From NCBI RefSeq assembly GCF_014649915.1, contig NZ_BMTY01000024.1:83690-147689 (forward strand): DNA of 64,000 bases, read 5' to 3'. This DNA comes from Streptomyces toxytricini. Lineage in GTDB: Bacteria; Actinomycetota; Actinomycetes; Streptomycetales; Streptomycetaceae. The notes below the pieces were generated by a model. That model saw only the letters and a program-made list of their open reading frames with translations. It was not told the origin of the DNA and made no database searches. Positions 16,802 to 25,835 of this stretch are shown one piece after another. The stretch's first letter is position 1; the number at the start of each line of letters is the position of its first letter. The translations under genes were made by a program, and so were the position numbers.

Positions 16802-18019
16802 TCAGTCGGGCAGGCGGTCGAAGACCCACTCGGCGATCTCGCGGGTCATGGCGCTGTGCGGGTCGTTGGCGGTGGAGAGCATGAAGTCGTCGAGCTCGGA
16901 CTGGTCCGGGGACAGGGCGTCGATGTCGGCGTACAGGTCGTCCTGCTGGTCGAGGTCGCGGACGGCGACCGCGCTGACGGACGGGACGAAGCACACGGAC
17001 CGGTGGACGAGGTCGACGCGCTCGCCGAAGGAGGCGAGGGTGTCGGCGATGATGCCGAACGATTCGAGGGTGCCGCCGGGCGCCCCGTCCAGCTCGGGGA
17101 ACCCGCTCGTGGTGATGGTGTGCGGGCCGCCGAGGAGGCCGTTCAGGACGGCCACCTCCGCCTTTTCGCCCTGGGACTGGGCGAGGAAGTGCGTACCGTC
17201 GAAGAGCGGTCCGGCACAGCTGAGCGTCTTGTCCGCAGCGCGGACGCCGTTGCCCGTGCCGTCGCCGCGACCGCTGGCCACGCCGAGCAGCCGCGGGACG
17301 CGGGGCCAGCCGCCGACGCGCTGGAGCTGCTCCTTGAACTCGCGGCGCATCCGGCTCTCCTGCGGGGTGCCGTCGAGCGCGTCGAGGTGGCGCCACAGCA
17401 TCTGCTGCGAGGCCGGGCTGCTGATCTGCCGGAGGTAGGTGTCGTTGCCGCTCTGGGCGAGGTAGTGCGCGAAGGCCTGCAGCCCGATCGGCACCCACGC
17501 GCCCCGGTGCGGGCTGTCGAAGGACACGTAGACGGCGGTGCGGTGGTCCATGCGCTGCGCTTCCATGTGCGCGAGCGCGTAGCGGGCGACGATGCCGCCC
17601 ATGCTGAACCCGCCGACTGCCAGCGGGGCGTCGCCGATCTGCTCGGCGATGGTCCGCTGGATGGCGGCGGTCATGGTCTCGGCGTTGCGGAGGATCGACT
17701 CGCTGCGCTCGTCGAACCCGACGAGGACCAGCGCGCGGTCGCGGCGCCGCAGTTCGCTGACGAACGGGAACCGGCCGTTCTCCAGGCCCTCCCAGAGCCG
17801 GTCGAAGTCGGTCGGCCCCATGTTGAAGCCGTCGGCCAGGACGACCGGCCGGACCATGCCCTGGCGGCCGTCGCCGTAGTAGACGCGGGCGGTGCCGTGC
17901 GGCAGCTGCCACTCCTCGTCGGCCGGCGGTGCCGGGGAGGCGGCCGGTTGGTCCAGCGGGGTCACGAGTCCGACGGATCCTGCGAACTTCCTGGCGTTTT
18001 CCTTCTTGGCGTCGGCCAC
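16802..18019 (-). CDS. Alpha/beta-hydrolase-like (esterase/lipase) protein
   Basis: A protein of about 405 residues from a GTG at 18019, which follows AAAGGGACC at good spacing; the frame stays open 34 codons further upstream. A nucleophile elbow, G-G-F-S-M-G-G-I-V-A-R-Y-A-L, and P-V-V-L-A-D-G-F near residue 65 support an alpha/beta hydrolase fold. S-F-D-S-P-H-R-G-A-W-V-P-I resembles the region after the elbow in lipase/PGAP1-type enzymes. No signal peptide is seen. The substrate is unknown. Confidence 0.72.
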   Translation of the reverse strand: MADAKKENARKFAGSVGLVTPLDQPAASPAPPADEEWQLPHGTARVYYGDGRQGMVRPVVLADGFNMGPTDFDRLWEGLENGRFPFVSELRRRDRALVLVGFDERSESILRNAETMTAAIQRTIAEQIGDAPLAVGGFSMGGIVARYALAHMEAQRMDHRTAVYVSFDSPHRGAWVPIGLQAFAHYLAQSGNDTYLRQISSPASQQMLWRHLDALDGTPQESRMRREFKEQLQRVGGWPRVPRLLGVASGRGDGTGNGVRAADKTLSCAGPLFDGTHFLAQSQGEKAEVAVLNGLLGGPHTITTSGFPELDGAPGGTLESFGIIADTLASFGERVDLVHRSVCFVPSVSAVAVRDLDQQDDLYADIDALSPDQSELDDFMLSTANDPHSAMTREIAEWVFDRLPD

Positions 18020-18324
18020 AGGGGTCCCTTTCCACGGGTGTGTGTGGTGGTGGTCGGCAGTGCAAGGGACATGCTGGGGCGAGGCATACGGCATGTCGCA
18101 TATGCCACGCACGATCTTCACCGCATCGGCGGGGCGTGGGCGGCCTGCCGACTACGCCGGAGCGCGCGGGGGTACGCGGGGGGCGCGAGCCGGTACGTGA
18201 GGGCGTGCCGGCGGGGAGGGCGCGTGGCGGGATCGCGCCGCACGGGTACCGGAGGGGCGTACCGTACCGCCGGGCCCGGCCCGCCCGGCCGGCAACGCCG
18301 CCGCTCGCCTCAGGAGGACCGCGC
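18020..18324. promoter_or_regulatory. Divergent intergenic region with an inverted repeat
   Basis: This gap of about 300 bp separates divergent genes and must contain promoters for both. An inverted repeat GGCATA (18083-18088) / TATGCC (18101-18106) lies upstream of the hydrolase gene and could be an operator. GGTAC / GTACC, about 30 bp further right in the region before the kinase gene, is a second weak candidate. No clear -35/-10 pair was recognised. Confidence 0.4.
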
Positions 18325-19020
18325 ATGACCGACCAGCCCTCCCCCGCCGCAGGCGGGGTGTGGGATCCCTTCGGCACCCTGCGCCGCGCGCTGTGGATCG
18401 GCGGCGGCCAGTGGGCCGGCAAGTCCACCGTGGCGCGGCTGCTGGCCCGCCGGTACGGCGTCACCGCGTACCACTACGACTTCCACGACGCCCGCGGCCA
18501 CGAGGACCGCAGGATCGCCCGGCGCGTACGCCTCGGCGAGCCCGCCGCCGGCCCCGACCCGGAGCAGGCGTGGGTGCGCACCGGCCCCGAGGAGATGGCC
18601 GCCGAGACGCTGGCCGGCTTCCCCGCCCGTTTCGAGTGGGCTCTGGACGACCTGCGCGCGCTCGTCTCGGGCCGGCCCGTCATCGCCGAGGGTTGGGGGC
18701 TGCGCCCCGAACTCGTGGCACCGCTCGTCGACTCGCCGCGCCGGATGGTCGTCATGGTGCCCACGCCCGCCTTCCGCCGGCGCCAGCTGCGCGAACTGCC
18801 CCGCGCCGCCAATTTCGGGCATCCCGTCAGCGACCCGGCCCGAGCCCAGGCCAACCGGCTCGCCCGGGACGTGCTCGTCGCCGACGACGCCGTGCGGACC
18901 GCCCGGCGGCTCGGGATCCGGGTCATCGAAGTCGACGGTTCGCGCGACGCCGCCGCGGTCGCCGAGGCGGTCGCCGGGCACTTCGGCCCCTACCTCCCGC
19001 CGGAGGATCCGGCCGCCTGA
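18325..19020 (+). CDS. P-loop kinase-like ATPase
   Basis: A 231-residue protein with a Walker A motif near residues 26-34 (G-G-G-Q-W-A-G-K-S-T) and Y-H-Y-D-F-H-D-A-R-G-H downstream, as in small nucleotide or shikimate-type kinases. R-P-V-I-A-E-G-W-G-L-R-P-E-L-V near 115 fits a substrate-binding loop. The ATG follows a strong AGGAGG. It is probably a cytoplasmic phosphotransferase of unknown substrate. Zeta-toxin-type kinases share the fold, but no antitoxin is adjacent. Confidence 0.75.
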   Translation: MTDQPSPAAGGVWDPFGTLRRALWIGGGQWAGKSTVARLLARRYGVTAYHYDFHDARGHEDRRIARRVRLGEPAAGPDPEQAWVRTGPEEMAAETLAGFPARFEWALDDLRALVSGRPVIAEGWGLRPELVAPLVDSPRRMVVMVPTPAFRRRQLRELPRAANFGHPVSDPARAQANRLARDVLVADDAVRTARRLGIRVIEVDGSRDAAAVAEAVAGHFGPYLPPEDPAA

Positions 19021-19045
19021 CGTGCGGGATGCGGCTGCTGCCGGT

Positions 19046-19666
19046 TCAGCGGGGCGCGGCGTACGGGTTCGGCTCGTCGTCGGCGAGGATGCCGACGAAG
19101 GGCTCGCCCTCCCCGGCGAAGGTGTACGCGCCGCCCTCGATCCGCGCGATCAGGCCGTTGGTCCACGCACCCTCGCTGTCGGCCGAGTGCACCCACATGT
19201 TCATGATCTCGCCGATGTGCCCGAGCTGTCCGGGGCCGTTCTCCGGCGTGTAGTAGTCGGTGACCGCGGACCGCCACTCGTCCAGCCGGGCGAGCCGCTC
19301 CCTCAGGAGCGCGACGGCCTCCTCGCGCGGCAGGTCGACGATGAACCCGATGCCGGCCGAGAGGACGTCCATCTTCTGGTCGTACGAGGTCAGCGCCTGG
19401 CGCAGCAGGGCGAAGTACTCCTCCGCGCCCTGCTCCGTCATCTCGTACTCGACGCGCGGCGGGCCGCCGGCGGTGCTCGGGGCGACCTCGTGGGCCAGGA
19501 GGAGGCCCTCTTTCGCCATCTGCTTGAGTGCGTGGTAGATCGAGCCCGGTTTGGCGTTGGACCACTCGTGGGCGCCCCAGAACTCCAGGTCGTTGCGCAC
19601 CTGGTAGCCGTGTGCGCGACCGTGCTGGCGGACCGCGCCGAGGACCAGCAGCCGGATCGCTGACAT
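19046..19666 (-). CDS. PadR-family transcriptional regulator
   Basis: A 206-residue PadR protein. It has an N-terminal winged helix (I-R-L-L-V-L-G-A-V, H-G-Y-Q-V-R-N-D-L, G-S-I-Y-H-A-L-K-Q-M-A-K-E-G-L-L) and a C-terminal helical dimerisation region. PadR proteins usually repress a neighbouring transporter or detoxification gene and release on ligand binding. It is divergent from a DrrAB-type ABC transporter, and two similar inverted-repeat sites lie between them, so it is the likely local repressor. Confidence 0.92.
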   Translation of the reverse strand: MSAIRLLVLGAVRQHGRAHGYQVRNDLEFWGAHEWSNAKPGSIYHALKQMAKEGLLLAHEVAPSTAGGPPRVEYEMTEQGAEEYFALLRQALTSYDQKMDVLSAGIGFIVDLPREEAVALLRERLARLDEWRSAVTDYYTPENGPGQLGHIGEIMNMWVHSADSEGAWTNGLIARIEGGAYTFAGEGEPFVGILADDEPNPYAAPR

Positions 19667-19753
19667 GGGCGTCTCCCTTCAGGACAGGTTCGACCAGCGT
19701 AGGTGTCGGGGCGGGCCGCCCGTGGCCGAGGGCCCGCGCCGAGGACCGAGGCT

Positions 19754-19816
19754 AATCAAGTTTGACTAATCGGCTCGGGCATCGTACCTTCTTCCTTGCT
19801 AGTCAAGTTTGACCAC
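19754..19816. promoter_or_regulatory. Duplicated inverted-repeat operator, probably for PadR
   Basis: Two copies of TCAAGTTTGAC occur at 19756 and 19803, each with the dyad TCAA-N2-TTGA. The first is in AATCAAGTTTGACTAAT and the second in AGTCAAGTTTGACCA. They sit between the divergent PadR and ABC genes, and the second abuts the ABC start region. Dyads of this type in such a position are typical of PadR operators; binding is inferred. Confidence 0.7.
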
Positions 19817-19834
19817 CTACGGAAGGGTCATGCG

Positions 19835-20776
19835 TTGACCGACCGCGAACCGGCGATCCTCGTCGAAGGCCTGCGGAAGAAGTACGGGGCCAAGCAGGCC
19901 CTGGACGGCCTGGACCTGACGGTCCGGGCCGGGACCGTCCAGGGCATCCTGGGCCCGAACGGCGCCGGCAAGACCACGGCCGTGCGCATCATGTCCACGC
20001 TGCTGCGCCCCGACGAAGGACGCGTCGAGGTGGCCGGGGCCGATGTCAGGACCCGCACCGACGAGGTCCGCGCCCGCATCGGGCTCGTCGGCCAGAACGC
20101 CGCCGTCGACGAGGAGCTGAGCGGACGCCAGAACCTGGAGCTGTTCGGCCGGCTCCACCGGCTCGGCGCGCGCGGCGCCGCCCGCCGGGCCGACGAGCTG
20201 CTGGCCCGGTTCGGGCTCTCGGACACCGGCCCCAAGGCCGTCAAGCAGTACAGCGGCGGGATGCGGCGGCGGCTCGACCTGGCGGCGGCCCTCATCTCGC
20301 GGCCGGAGGTGCTCTTCCTGGACGAGCCGACGACCGGGCTCGACCCGCGCGGCCGCACGGAGGTGTGGAACGCGGTGCGCTCCCTCGTCGGCGGCGGCAC
20401 GACCGTCCTGCTGACCACGCAGTACCTGGAGGAGGCCGACCAGCTCGCCGACCGGATCGCGGTCGTCGACCACGGCAGGGCCATCGCCGAGGGCACCCCC
20501 GACGAGCTGAAGTCGGCGACCGGCGGGGACCGCATCGACGTCGTGCTGCACGACGCGGCCCACCTGGCGCGCGCGGCCGCCCTCCTGCCGGGCGACGCCG
20601 TCGTCGACGAGGACCTGCGCCTGGTCAGCGCCGCCGTCACCGACCGGATGGCGGCCCTGACCGGGACCGTACGTGCCCTGGAGGCGGCCGGAATCGAGGC
20701 GCGGGACATCGCGGTGCGCCGCCCCACCCTCGACGAGGTCTTCATGCACCTGACGAAGAAGGAGGACGCGGCATGA
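19835..20776 (+). CDS. ABC transporter ATP-binding protein (DrrA-type)
   Basis: A protein of about 313 residues from a TTG at 19835, chosen because GGAAGGG lies 7 nt upstream; an earlier TTG at 19796 falls inside the operator region. It has Walker A (G-P-N-G-A-G-K-T-T), signature (Y-S-G-G-M-R-R-R-L), Walker B (V-L-F-L-D-E-P-T-T-G-L-D) and a DrrA-type C-terminal extension ending R-R-P-T-L-D-E-V-F-M-H-L-T. It pairs with the overlapping permease gene for drug or lipid export and is probably repressed by the divergent PadR protein. Confidence 0.95.
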   Translation: MTDREPAILVEGLRKKYGAKQALDGLDLTVRAGTVQGILGPNGAGKTTAVRIMSTLLRPDEGRVEVAGADVRTRTDEVRARIGLVGQNAAVDEELSGRQNLELFGRLHRLGARGAARRADELLARFGLSDTGPKAVKQYSGGMRRRLDLAAALISRPEVLFLDEPTTGLDPRGRTEVWNAVRSLVGGGTTVLLTTQYLEEADQLADRIAVVDHGRAIAEGTPDELKSATGGDRIDVVLHDAAHLARAAALLPGDAVVDEDLRLVSAAVTDRMAALTGTVRALEAAGIEARDIAVRRPTLDEVFMHLTKKEDAA

Positions 20777-21606
20777 GTACGACCACGCTGCTCGGGGCGA
20801 GCGCGGCGCACGGCACGGGCACGCGCCTGGGCTGGGCCGCCGCCGACTCGTGGACGATGACCCGGCGCGAGCTGATGCACTGGGGGCGCGAACCGGCCCA
20901 GGTGGCCGTCGGGCTGGTCTTCCCGGTGATGATGATGCTGATGTTCGGCTTCCTGATCGGCGGCGGCCGCGGCGTCGACGGGGACTTCACGGCCTACCTG
21001 GTGCCGGGCATGCTCGCCATGACGATGGCCTTCGGCCTGGAGGCGACCATGCTGGCGGTCACCCAGGACCTCGGCAAGGGCGTCATCGACCGGTTCCGGT
21101 CGCTGCCGATGGCCTCCGGCGCGGTCCTCGTCGGCCGGAGCATCGCCGACATGCTGCAGTCGGCGGTCGGCCTCGCCGTGATGATCACGGTCGGGTACGC
21201 GATGGGCTGGCGCTGGCACCACGGGACCGCCGCCTTCCTCGCGGCCGTGGGGCTGCTGTTGCTGCTGCGGTTCGCGATGCTGTGGGTCGGCATCCACCTG
21301 GGGCTGGTCGCGGGCAAGCCGGAACTGGTGCAGGCGGTGCAGATCCTGGTGTGGCCGGTCGGCTTCCTCTCCAACGCCATCGCCGCGCCCGGATCGATGC
21401 CCGCCTGGCTGGGCGCGGTCGTGGAGTGGAACCCGCTGTCGGCGACGGCCACCGCCGTACGCGGCCTCGTCGGCAGCCCCGGCGGCACCGGCGGCGGCTC
21501 CTGGGCCGCCGAGCACGCCGAACTGCTCGCCGTGGCCTGGCCGGTGGCGCTGATCACGGTGTTCTTCCCGCTGGCCGTGAAGCGGTTCCGGGGCCTGAGC
21601 CGCTAG
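20773..21606 (+). CDS. ABC-2 type transporter permease (DrrB-type)
   Basis: A 277-residue membrane protein with about six hydrophobic segments, starting at an ATG that overlaps the ATPase stop by 4 nt. The pattern (W-T-M-T-R-R-E-L-M-H-W near the N-terminus, V-F-P-V-M-M-M-L-M-F-G-F, Y-L-V-P-G-M-L-A-M, F-R-S-L-P-M-A, and an N-P-L-S-A-T-A-T-A-V-R motif) is that of ABC-2 permeases of the daunorubicin-resistance type. It forms the membrane half of the exporter with the preceding ATPase. Confidence 0.95.
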   Translation: MSTTTLLGASAAHGTGTRLGWAAADSWTMTRRELMHWGREPAQVAVGLVFPVMMMLMFGFLIGGGRGVDGDFTAYLVPGMLAMTMAFGLEATMLAVTQDLGKGVIDRFRSLPMASGAVLVGRSIADMLQSAVGLAVMITVGYAMGWRWHHGTAAFLAAVGLLLLLRFAMLWVGIHLGLVAGKPELVQAVQILVWPVGFLSNAIAAPGSMPAWLGAVVEWNPLSATATAVRGLVGSPGGTGGGSWAAEHAELLAVAWPVALITVFFPLAVKRFRGLSR

Positions 21607-21678
21607 ATCCCGTCCGCCGCGCTCCTCCCCTCCCCTGCACTGCCCTGTACTGCCGGATCACGAAAACGAGGAAGTACC

Positions 21679-22359
21679 TTGCCCGAGAACGTTTCCGCTG
21701 CCGCCTCCGACGCCTCTTCCGCTTCCGCTGCCGTCCCGCTCCCCTCGCTCGCCGAGCAGGCCGAGCGGCTGATCGGGCTCGGGGTGCCCGAGGTCGCCGG
21801 GATCCCCGCCGACCGGCTGCGGGCGTACGCCGTCACCGCCGGCGGTGACGGCGGCGACCTCCTGCTGGCCGTACACCCGGACCTGGCACCCGCCTCCGTC
21901 CTCGCACCGCTGCTCCGCCACGGGGACAAGCCGGGCTTCGTCGTCACCGACATGGCCGACGTCGACCGGTTCACCCCGGACGGCATCGACCTGCCCGACG
22001 CGCCCCTCTACGTCGTCGCCGGCCCCGACCGAGGCGACCGGATGGCCAACTGGAGCCCCGAGGAGGCGCTGCCCGCACTCCACAAGGAGGACCGCACCCC
22101 GTTGCTCCTCACGGAGGGCATCCACTGGCTGCTCCAGCAGCCCGCCGTCCTGGAGCGCAACCGCTGCTTCATGACGATCGGCTCGCGCCTGCGCAAGCCG
22201 AACGGCAGCTTCGACGCCCGTACGCCGGCCATCTGGATCAGCAACGGCACCGGCCGCGACGGCCGCGAGCGGCGCAACGCGCCCAAGGTCGGCTGGTGCT
22301 GGTGGAACAACCGCCACACCTGGCTCGGCTTCGCCTCCACCACCGGCCGCCGCCCCTAG
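21679..22359 (+). CDS. DUF5701-like cytoplasmic protein
   Basis: A 226-residue protein starting at TTG after GAGGAAG. After an Ala/Ser-rich N-terminus it has L-I-G-L-G-V-P-E-V-A-G, then R-L-R-A-Y-A-V and P-G-F-V-V-T-D-M-A-D-V-D. The C-terminal half is rich in Trp with N-R-C-F-M-T-I-G-S-R and W-C-W-W-N-N-R-H-T-W-L-G-F. This pattern matches an actinobacterial family of unknown function (DUF5701, from memory). No catalytic motif is evident. It lies 72 bp after the ABC permease, in the same direction. Confidence 0.75.
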   Translation: MPENVSAAASDASSASAAVPLPSLAEQAERLIGLGVPEVAGIPADRLRAYAVTAGGDGGDLLLAVHPDLAPASVLAPLLRHGDKPGFVVTDMADVDRFTPDGIDLPDAPLYVVAGPDRGDRMANWSPEEALPALHKEDRTPLLLTEGIHWLLQQPAVLERNRCFMTIGSRLRKPNGSFDARTPAIWISNGTGRDGRERRNAPKVGWCWWNNRHTWLGFASTTGRRP

Positions 22360-22388
22360 GCGGGGCGGCAGCGCGGGCGGGCGGGGCG

Positions 22389-25046
22389 TCAGCGCAGGCG
22401 GGTGAGGCGGGTACCGAGTGAGGGCTCCTCCAGGGCGGTGCGGACGGCCACCGGCACGCTCTTCGCGCCGTCGCCCTCGCCGGCCGTCAGGGTGCCGACC
22501 TCGGTGCCCGCCTTCGCTTCGCGCCGCAGCGGCGACGCCCCGGGGGACAGGGTCAGCTTGAACTGCTGGCCGGGGACGGCGATCGCGTTCAGGTCCTTGG
22601 CGGCCACGAGCGGCGTACGGCCGCCGAGGCCGTCGTCCACGTGTCCGACCACGTCGCCCTTGCGGACGAGCGGGGCCGATGCCAGGGCCGAGCGCACCGC
22701 CTCGATGATCTTCTTGCTGTTGGAGAGCACCAGGCCCAGGCTCTTCGTGGCGTTCGGGTCGGGTCCCTCCACGCGCTGCTCCATCAAGGTGCCGAGGATC
22801 AGCGGGGTCTCGTCGCCGACCGACTTGTACGCCGCCCACATCAGCGCCCCGCCCGCAGGCGTGCTGGAGCCGGTCTTGATGCCGCGGACACTGAGGCCCT
22901 GCGCGGTCAGCAGCGTGTTGTTGTTGGACAGCGGCTGCGGCAGCCCCTTGATGGGCGCGCTGGGCATGGCGACGATCGAGCGGAACACCTCGTCCTTCAT
23001 CACCGCCTCGGCCAGCTTCAGCTGGTCGGCGGCGGTGCTGACGGTCCCGGCGTCCAGGCCGCTGGGGTCCGTGTACGTGGTGTCCTTCATCCCGAGGTCC
23101 CGGGCCGCGGCGTTCATCTTCTCCACGAACGCGGCCTCGGAGTCGGTGCCGGTGTCCCAGCGGGCCAGCAGGCGTGCGGCGTTGTTGCCCGACGGGATCA
23201 TCAGCATCTTGAGCATGTCCAGCTGGCTGAACTTCTGGCCGGCGGTGAGCCCCTCGATCCGGGACTCGTCCTCCGACTTGCCCTCGGCAACGGCCTTCGC
23301 GTCCACCGTGAGGGAGGGGCCGGGCTCGTTCTTGCGCAGCGGATGGCCCTTGAGGATCACGTACGCCGTCATCACCTTGGCGACGCTGGCCGTCGGAACG
23401 GGCTTCTGCTCGCCGAACGAGCCGACGTCGCCCGAGCCGGCGACGCGGACCGCGCCCTGGCCCTTGGCGGGCCACGGAACGGAGAACTGCCCGTCGACGG
23501 TACGGGCGGTCTCGGCGGCCACGAGCCGGGGCGCGGGCAGCGGGCGCAGCAGCTGGGCGCCGACGAAGCCCCCGGCGAGGAGCAGCACCCCGACCGGCGC
23601 CCACAGCCTGGCGCTGCGCAGCAGCGGGCGGCGCCCGGGCTCCGCGTGCGGGAGCTGCAGCGGCGGGAGGTCCAGCGGTGGCGGCTGGTACGCCGCCGGA
23701 GCGGGTGCCGGCGAGGGGGGCTGCGGGCGGGGCGCCGACCGCTGGGTGGCGGGCGCCGCGGCGGCAGGCCGGGATGCGGCCGGCGCCGGAGCGGCGGGCC
23801 CCGGGGCGGTGGGCCGGGGCGTGCCGGGCGCCGCTGCGGCGGACCGGGACGGCGCGGCCGGCGCCGGGGCGGCGGGCCTCGGGGCGGTGGGGCGCGGTGC
23901 GGTCGGCTTGGGTGCGGTGGGCTTGGGTGCGGTGGGCGTCGGGGTGGTGGGGGGCTTGAGGGCGGCGAAGCGGGTCGTTCGCTCCGGGTCGCCTTCCCCT
24001 TCTTCCTCCGTACGCGCCCACGCGGGCGACTTCCGGCCGTCCTTGTCGGACGGCGCGGGCAGGTCGCCCCGGGCAGGGGACTCCTCGGTGTCCTCCGCCG
24101 CGGGCGCGCGGCCCGGCTCGGACTCGGACTCGGGCGCGGGCGTGGGCGCGGGCGTGGGCGTGGGCTTTCGGGACGCCTTCGCCGCGTCGGGGGCGCGGAA
24201 GACGAGGGTCCGCGTGTCGTCGTCCGCGCCTGTCGGGGCGGGCTCGGCTCCGGAGTCGTCCCCCGGCGCATCGGCGCGCGGCGCGGGCTCCGGGTCGGGC
24301 TTCGCGGCCGGCTTGGCGGGCGTGCCGGCCGGGCCGCGCGGCGGCTTGGCGAACACCAGCGTCGCGTCGGCCTTCGCGCCGTCTTCGGGCGCCGTCGTGG
24401 TGCGGCCCTCGGGCACGTCGTCCGGCTCGGGGTGGGTCTCCTCCGCGGAGTCCCCGGGCTCGGGCGACGGCGCGGCTTCCACGGCGGCGTCCGCCGCCTC
24501 CGCCTCCGGGCGGTCCTCCCCGTCGGGCGACGGCGCCGCTTCGCGGGGGTCGGCCGCCGGCTCGGGCTCCGGGTCGGCCTCGGGGGCGGGCGACGGCCCC
24601 GCTTCCCGGGTGGTGGCCGTCGGTTCGGGCTGCGCGTCGGCCTCGGCGGCCTCCGCCCGGGAGTCGGCTGCCGCAGGCGCCTCAGCGGTGCCCGCCTGCT
24701 CCGCTTCGGCGGTCGGGGCCTCCGTACCGGCGTCGGTGCCGGCCCCGGCGGCCGCCTCCTCCGGGGCGGGGTCGGCTGCGGGTTCGCGCCCGGGCCCGGG
24801 GGCGGTGTCCTCAACGGGCTCGCCGTCCGGTGCCTCGGCGGAGGGTGCCGCGGGCGCGGCGCCGGTGTCCCCGTCGGCATCCGCCTCGGGCGACTCGGCG
24901 GCGGGCGCGGCCTCGTCCGCGGCCCCGTCCGCCGCGGCCGCGGTGTCCGGTTCCGCGGACGCGTCGTCCCGGCCCGCCCCCGGCGCGGCCGTCCTGTCGC
25001 GCTCCGGGTCGTCCGGAGAGCCGCCCGCCACCGTTATCGCCTTCAT
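22389..25046 (-). CDS. D-alanyl-D-alanine carboxypeptidase (PBP5-type) with long disordered N-terminal region
   Basis: An 885-residue protein. Residues 1 to about 460 are low-complexity: first acidic Ala/Glu/Pro-rich, then a run of T-A-P-K-P and A-A-P-A-P repeats. A transmembrane segment follows (about 475-495). The extracellular catalytic domain has the three serine penicillin-binding motifs: S-V-A-K near 552, S-G-N near 619 and K-T-G near 725. D,D-carboxypeptidases trim the peptidoglycan pentapeptide. The cytoplasmic N-terminal region is several times longer than in ordinary PBP5-type proteins and could be a phosphorylation or protein-binding platform. A short C-terminal domain ends at T-R-L-R. 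Confidence 0.9.
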   Translation of the reverse strand: MKAITVAGGSPDDPERDRTAAPGAGRDDASAEPDTAAAADGAADEAAPAAESPEADADGDTGAAPAAPSAEAPDGEPVEDTAPGPGREPAADPAPEEAAAGAGTDAGTEAPTAEAEQAGTAEAPAAADSRAEAAEADAQPEPTATTREAGPSPAPEADPEPEPAADPREAAPSPDGEDRPEAEAADAAVEAAPSPEPGDSAEETHPEPDDVPEGRTTTAPEDGAKADATLVFAKPPRGPAGTPAKPAAKPDPEPAPRADAPGDDSGAEPAPTGADDDTRTLVFRAPDAAKASRKPTPTPAPTPAPESESEPGRAPAAEDTEESPARGDLPAPSDKDGRKSPAWARTEEEGEGDPERTTRFAALKPPTTPTPTAPKPTAPKPTAPRPTAPRPAAPAPAAPSRSAAAAPGTPRPTAPGPAAPAPAASRPAAAAPATQRSAPRPQPPSPAPAPAAYQPPPLDLPPLQLPHAEPGRRPLLRSARLWAPVGVLLLAGGFVGAQLLRPLPAPRLVAAETARTVDGQFSVPWPAKGQGAVRVAGSGDVGSFGEQKPVPTASVAKVMTAYVILKGHPLRKNEPGPSLTVDAKAVAEGKSEDESRIEGLTAGQKFSQLDMLKMLMIPSGNNAARLLARWDTGTDSEAAFVEKMNAAARDLGMKDTTYTDPSGLDAGTVSTAADQLKLAEAVMKDEVFRSIVAMPSAPIKGLPQPLSNNNTLLTAQGLSVRGIKTGSSTPAGGALMWAAYKSVGDETPLILGTLMEQRVEGPDPNATKSLGLVLSNSKKIIEAVRSALASAPLVRKGDVVGHVDDGLGGRTPLVAAKDLNAIAVPGQQFKLTLSPGASPLRREAKAGTEVGTLTAGEGDGAKSVPVAVRTALEEPSLGTRLTRLR

Positions 25047-25224
25047 CCCAGCCCCGCCTTGCCCTCACACCGTGCAGTTACGTGCGGCGCGGCCCCCGCG
25101 GGGCCGCGCCGTACTGATAGATGTACGCGGGGCCCCGCGCGTTCCCGTTCCGGGCCGTTCGGCGTGGCGTACCGGCGGGTATGCGGTGCGTGCACGGCGG
25201 ATCCGCCGTTCGGCGGGCGGCGGA

Positions 25225-25719
25225 TCAGTCGAAGCGGTGCCCCTGGACCAGGATCGTCCGCTTCCCGTCGGGCCGGACCAGGCGGTACTTCCTGATGCCC
25301 TCGTAGCGGCGGCCGAACAGGAAGAACGTCAGTCCGGCGATGAACCCGACGGCGACCAGGGGCACGAGGACGGCCATGGGGTTCATGGACGGGTCGTCCT
25401 CCTCCCGCACTTGGCCGCCGAGGTGGAAGGCCATGGGGAGGGTGACCAGCAGCGAGAGCAGCAGCACGCTGCCGATCACCAGGTAGACCATGCGCTTGCG
25501 CCGGGCCTTGGCGGCGCTCTCGACGGTGGCGGTGAAGTCCCTGCGGCACCGCGGGCACGAGAAGGCGACCGACGCCTCTCCCTGCCGCGGCCGGCGCATG
25601 TCGGGTGACGACAGCCGCGCCACGCTCCAGTTCACGGTCGTGATGCCGGCCCGGCTCTCCACGCTGACCCGGCATCCGACGCTCAACGCATAGCGGTCGT
25701 CCAGCGCCAACTCGTCCAC
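25225..25719 (-). CDS. Membrane protein with zinc-ribbon-like CPRCRR motif
   Basis: A 164-residue hypothetical protein. An N-terminal soluble part includes C-P-R-C-R-R near residue 55 (half of a zinc ribbon, with no second pair visible). Two transmembrane helices follow, near 78-98 and 115-137, and a short basic tail ends G-H-R-F-D. Family not recognised. It lies between the carboxypeptidase and the ATP-grasp gene on the same strand, with gaps of about 180 and 115 bp. Confidence 0.65.
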   Translation of the reverse strand: MDELALDDRYALSVGCRVSVESRAGITTVNWSVARLSSPDMRRPRQGEASVAFSCPRCRRDFTATVESAAKARRKRMVYLVIGSVLLLSLLVTLPMAFHLGGQVREEDDPSMNPMAVLVPLVAVGFIAGLTFFLFGRRYEGIRKYRLVRPDGKRTILVQGHRFD

Positions 25720-25835
25720 CCCCGACGGTTCCCCACCCGGCCCGCGGGCAGCGGGCGCAGCGGGAGCGTACCGCCGGACCGGGCGCCGCGGACCCCCCTC
25801 GGCGCAATCGGCGGCCGCTGTCCCGCCCGGGCCGG

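Noticed and set aside
18325..19020. Zeta-type toxin of a toxin-antitoxin pair
   Set aside because: It has a P-loop, but no small antitoxin gene precedes it and the rest of the zeta signature is not evident.
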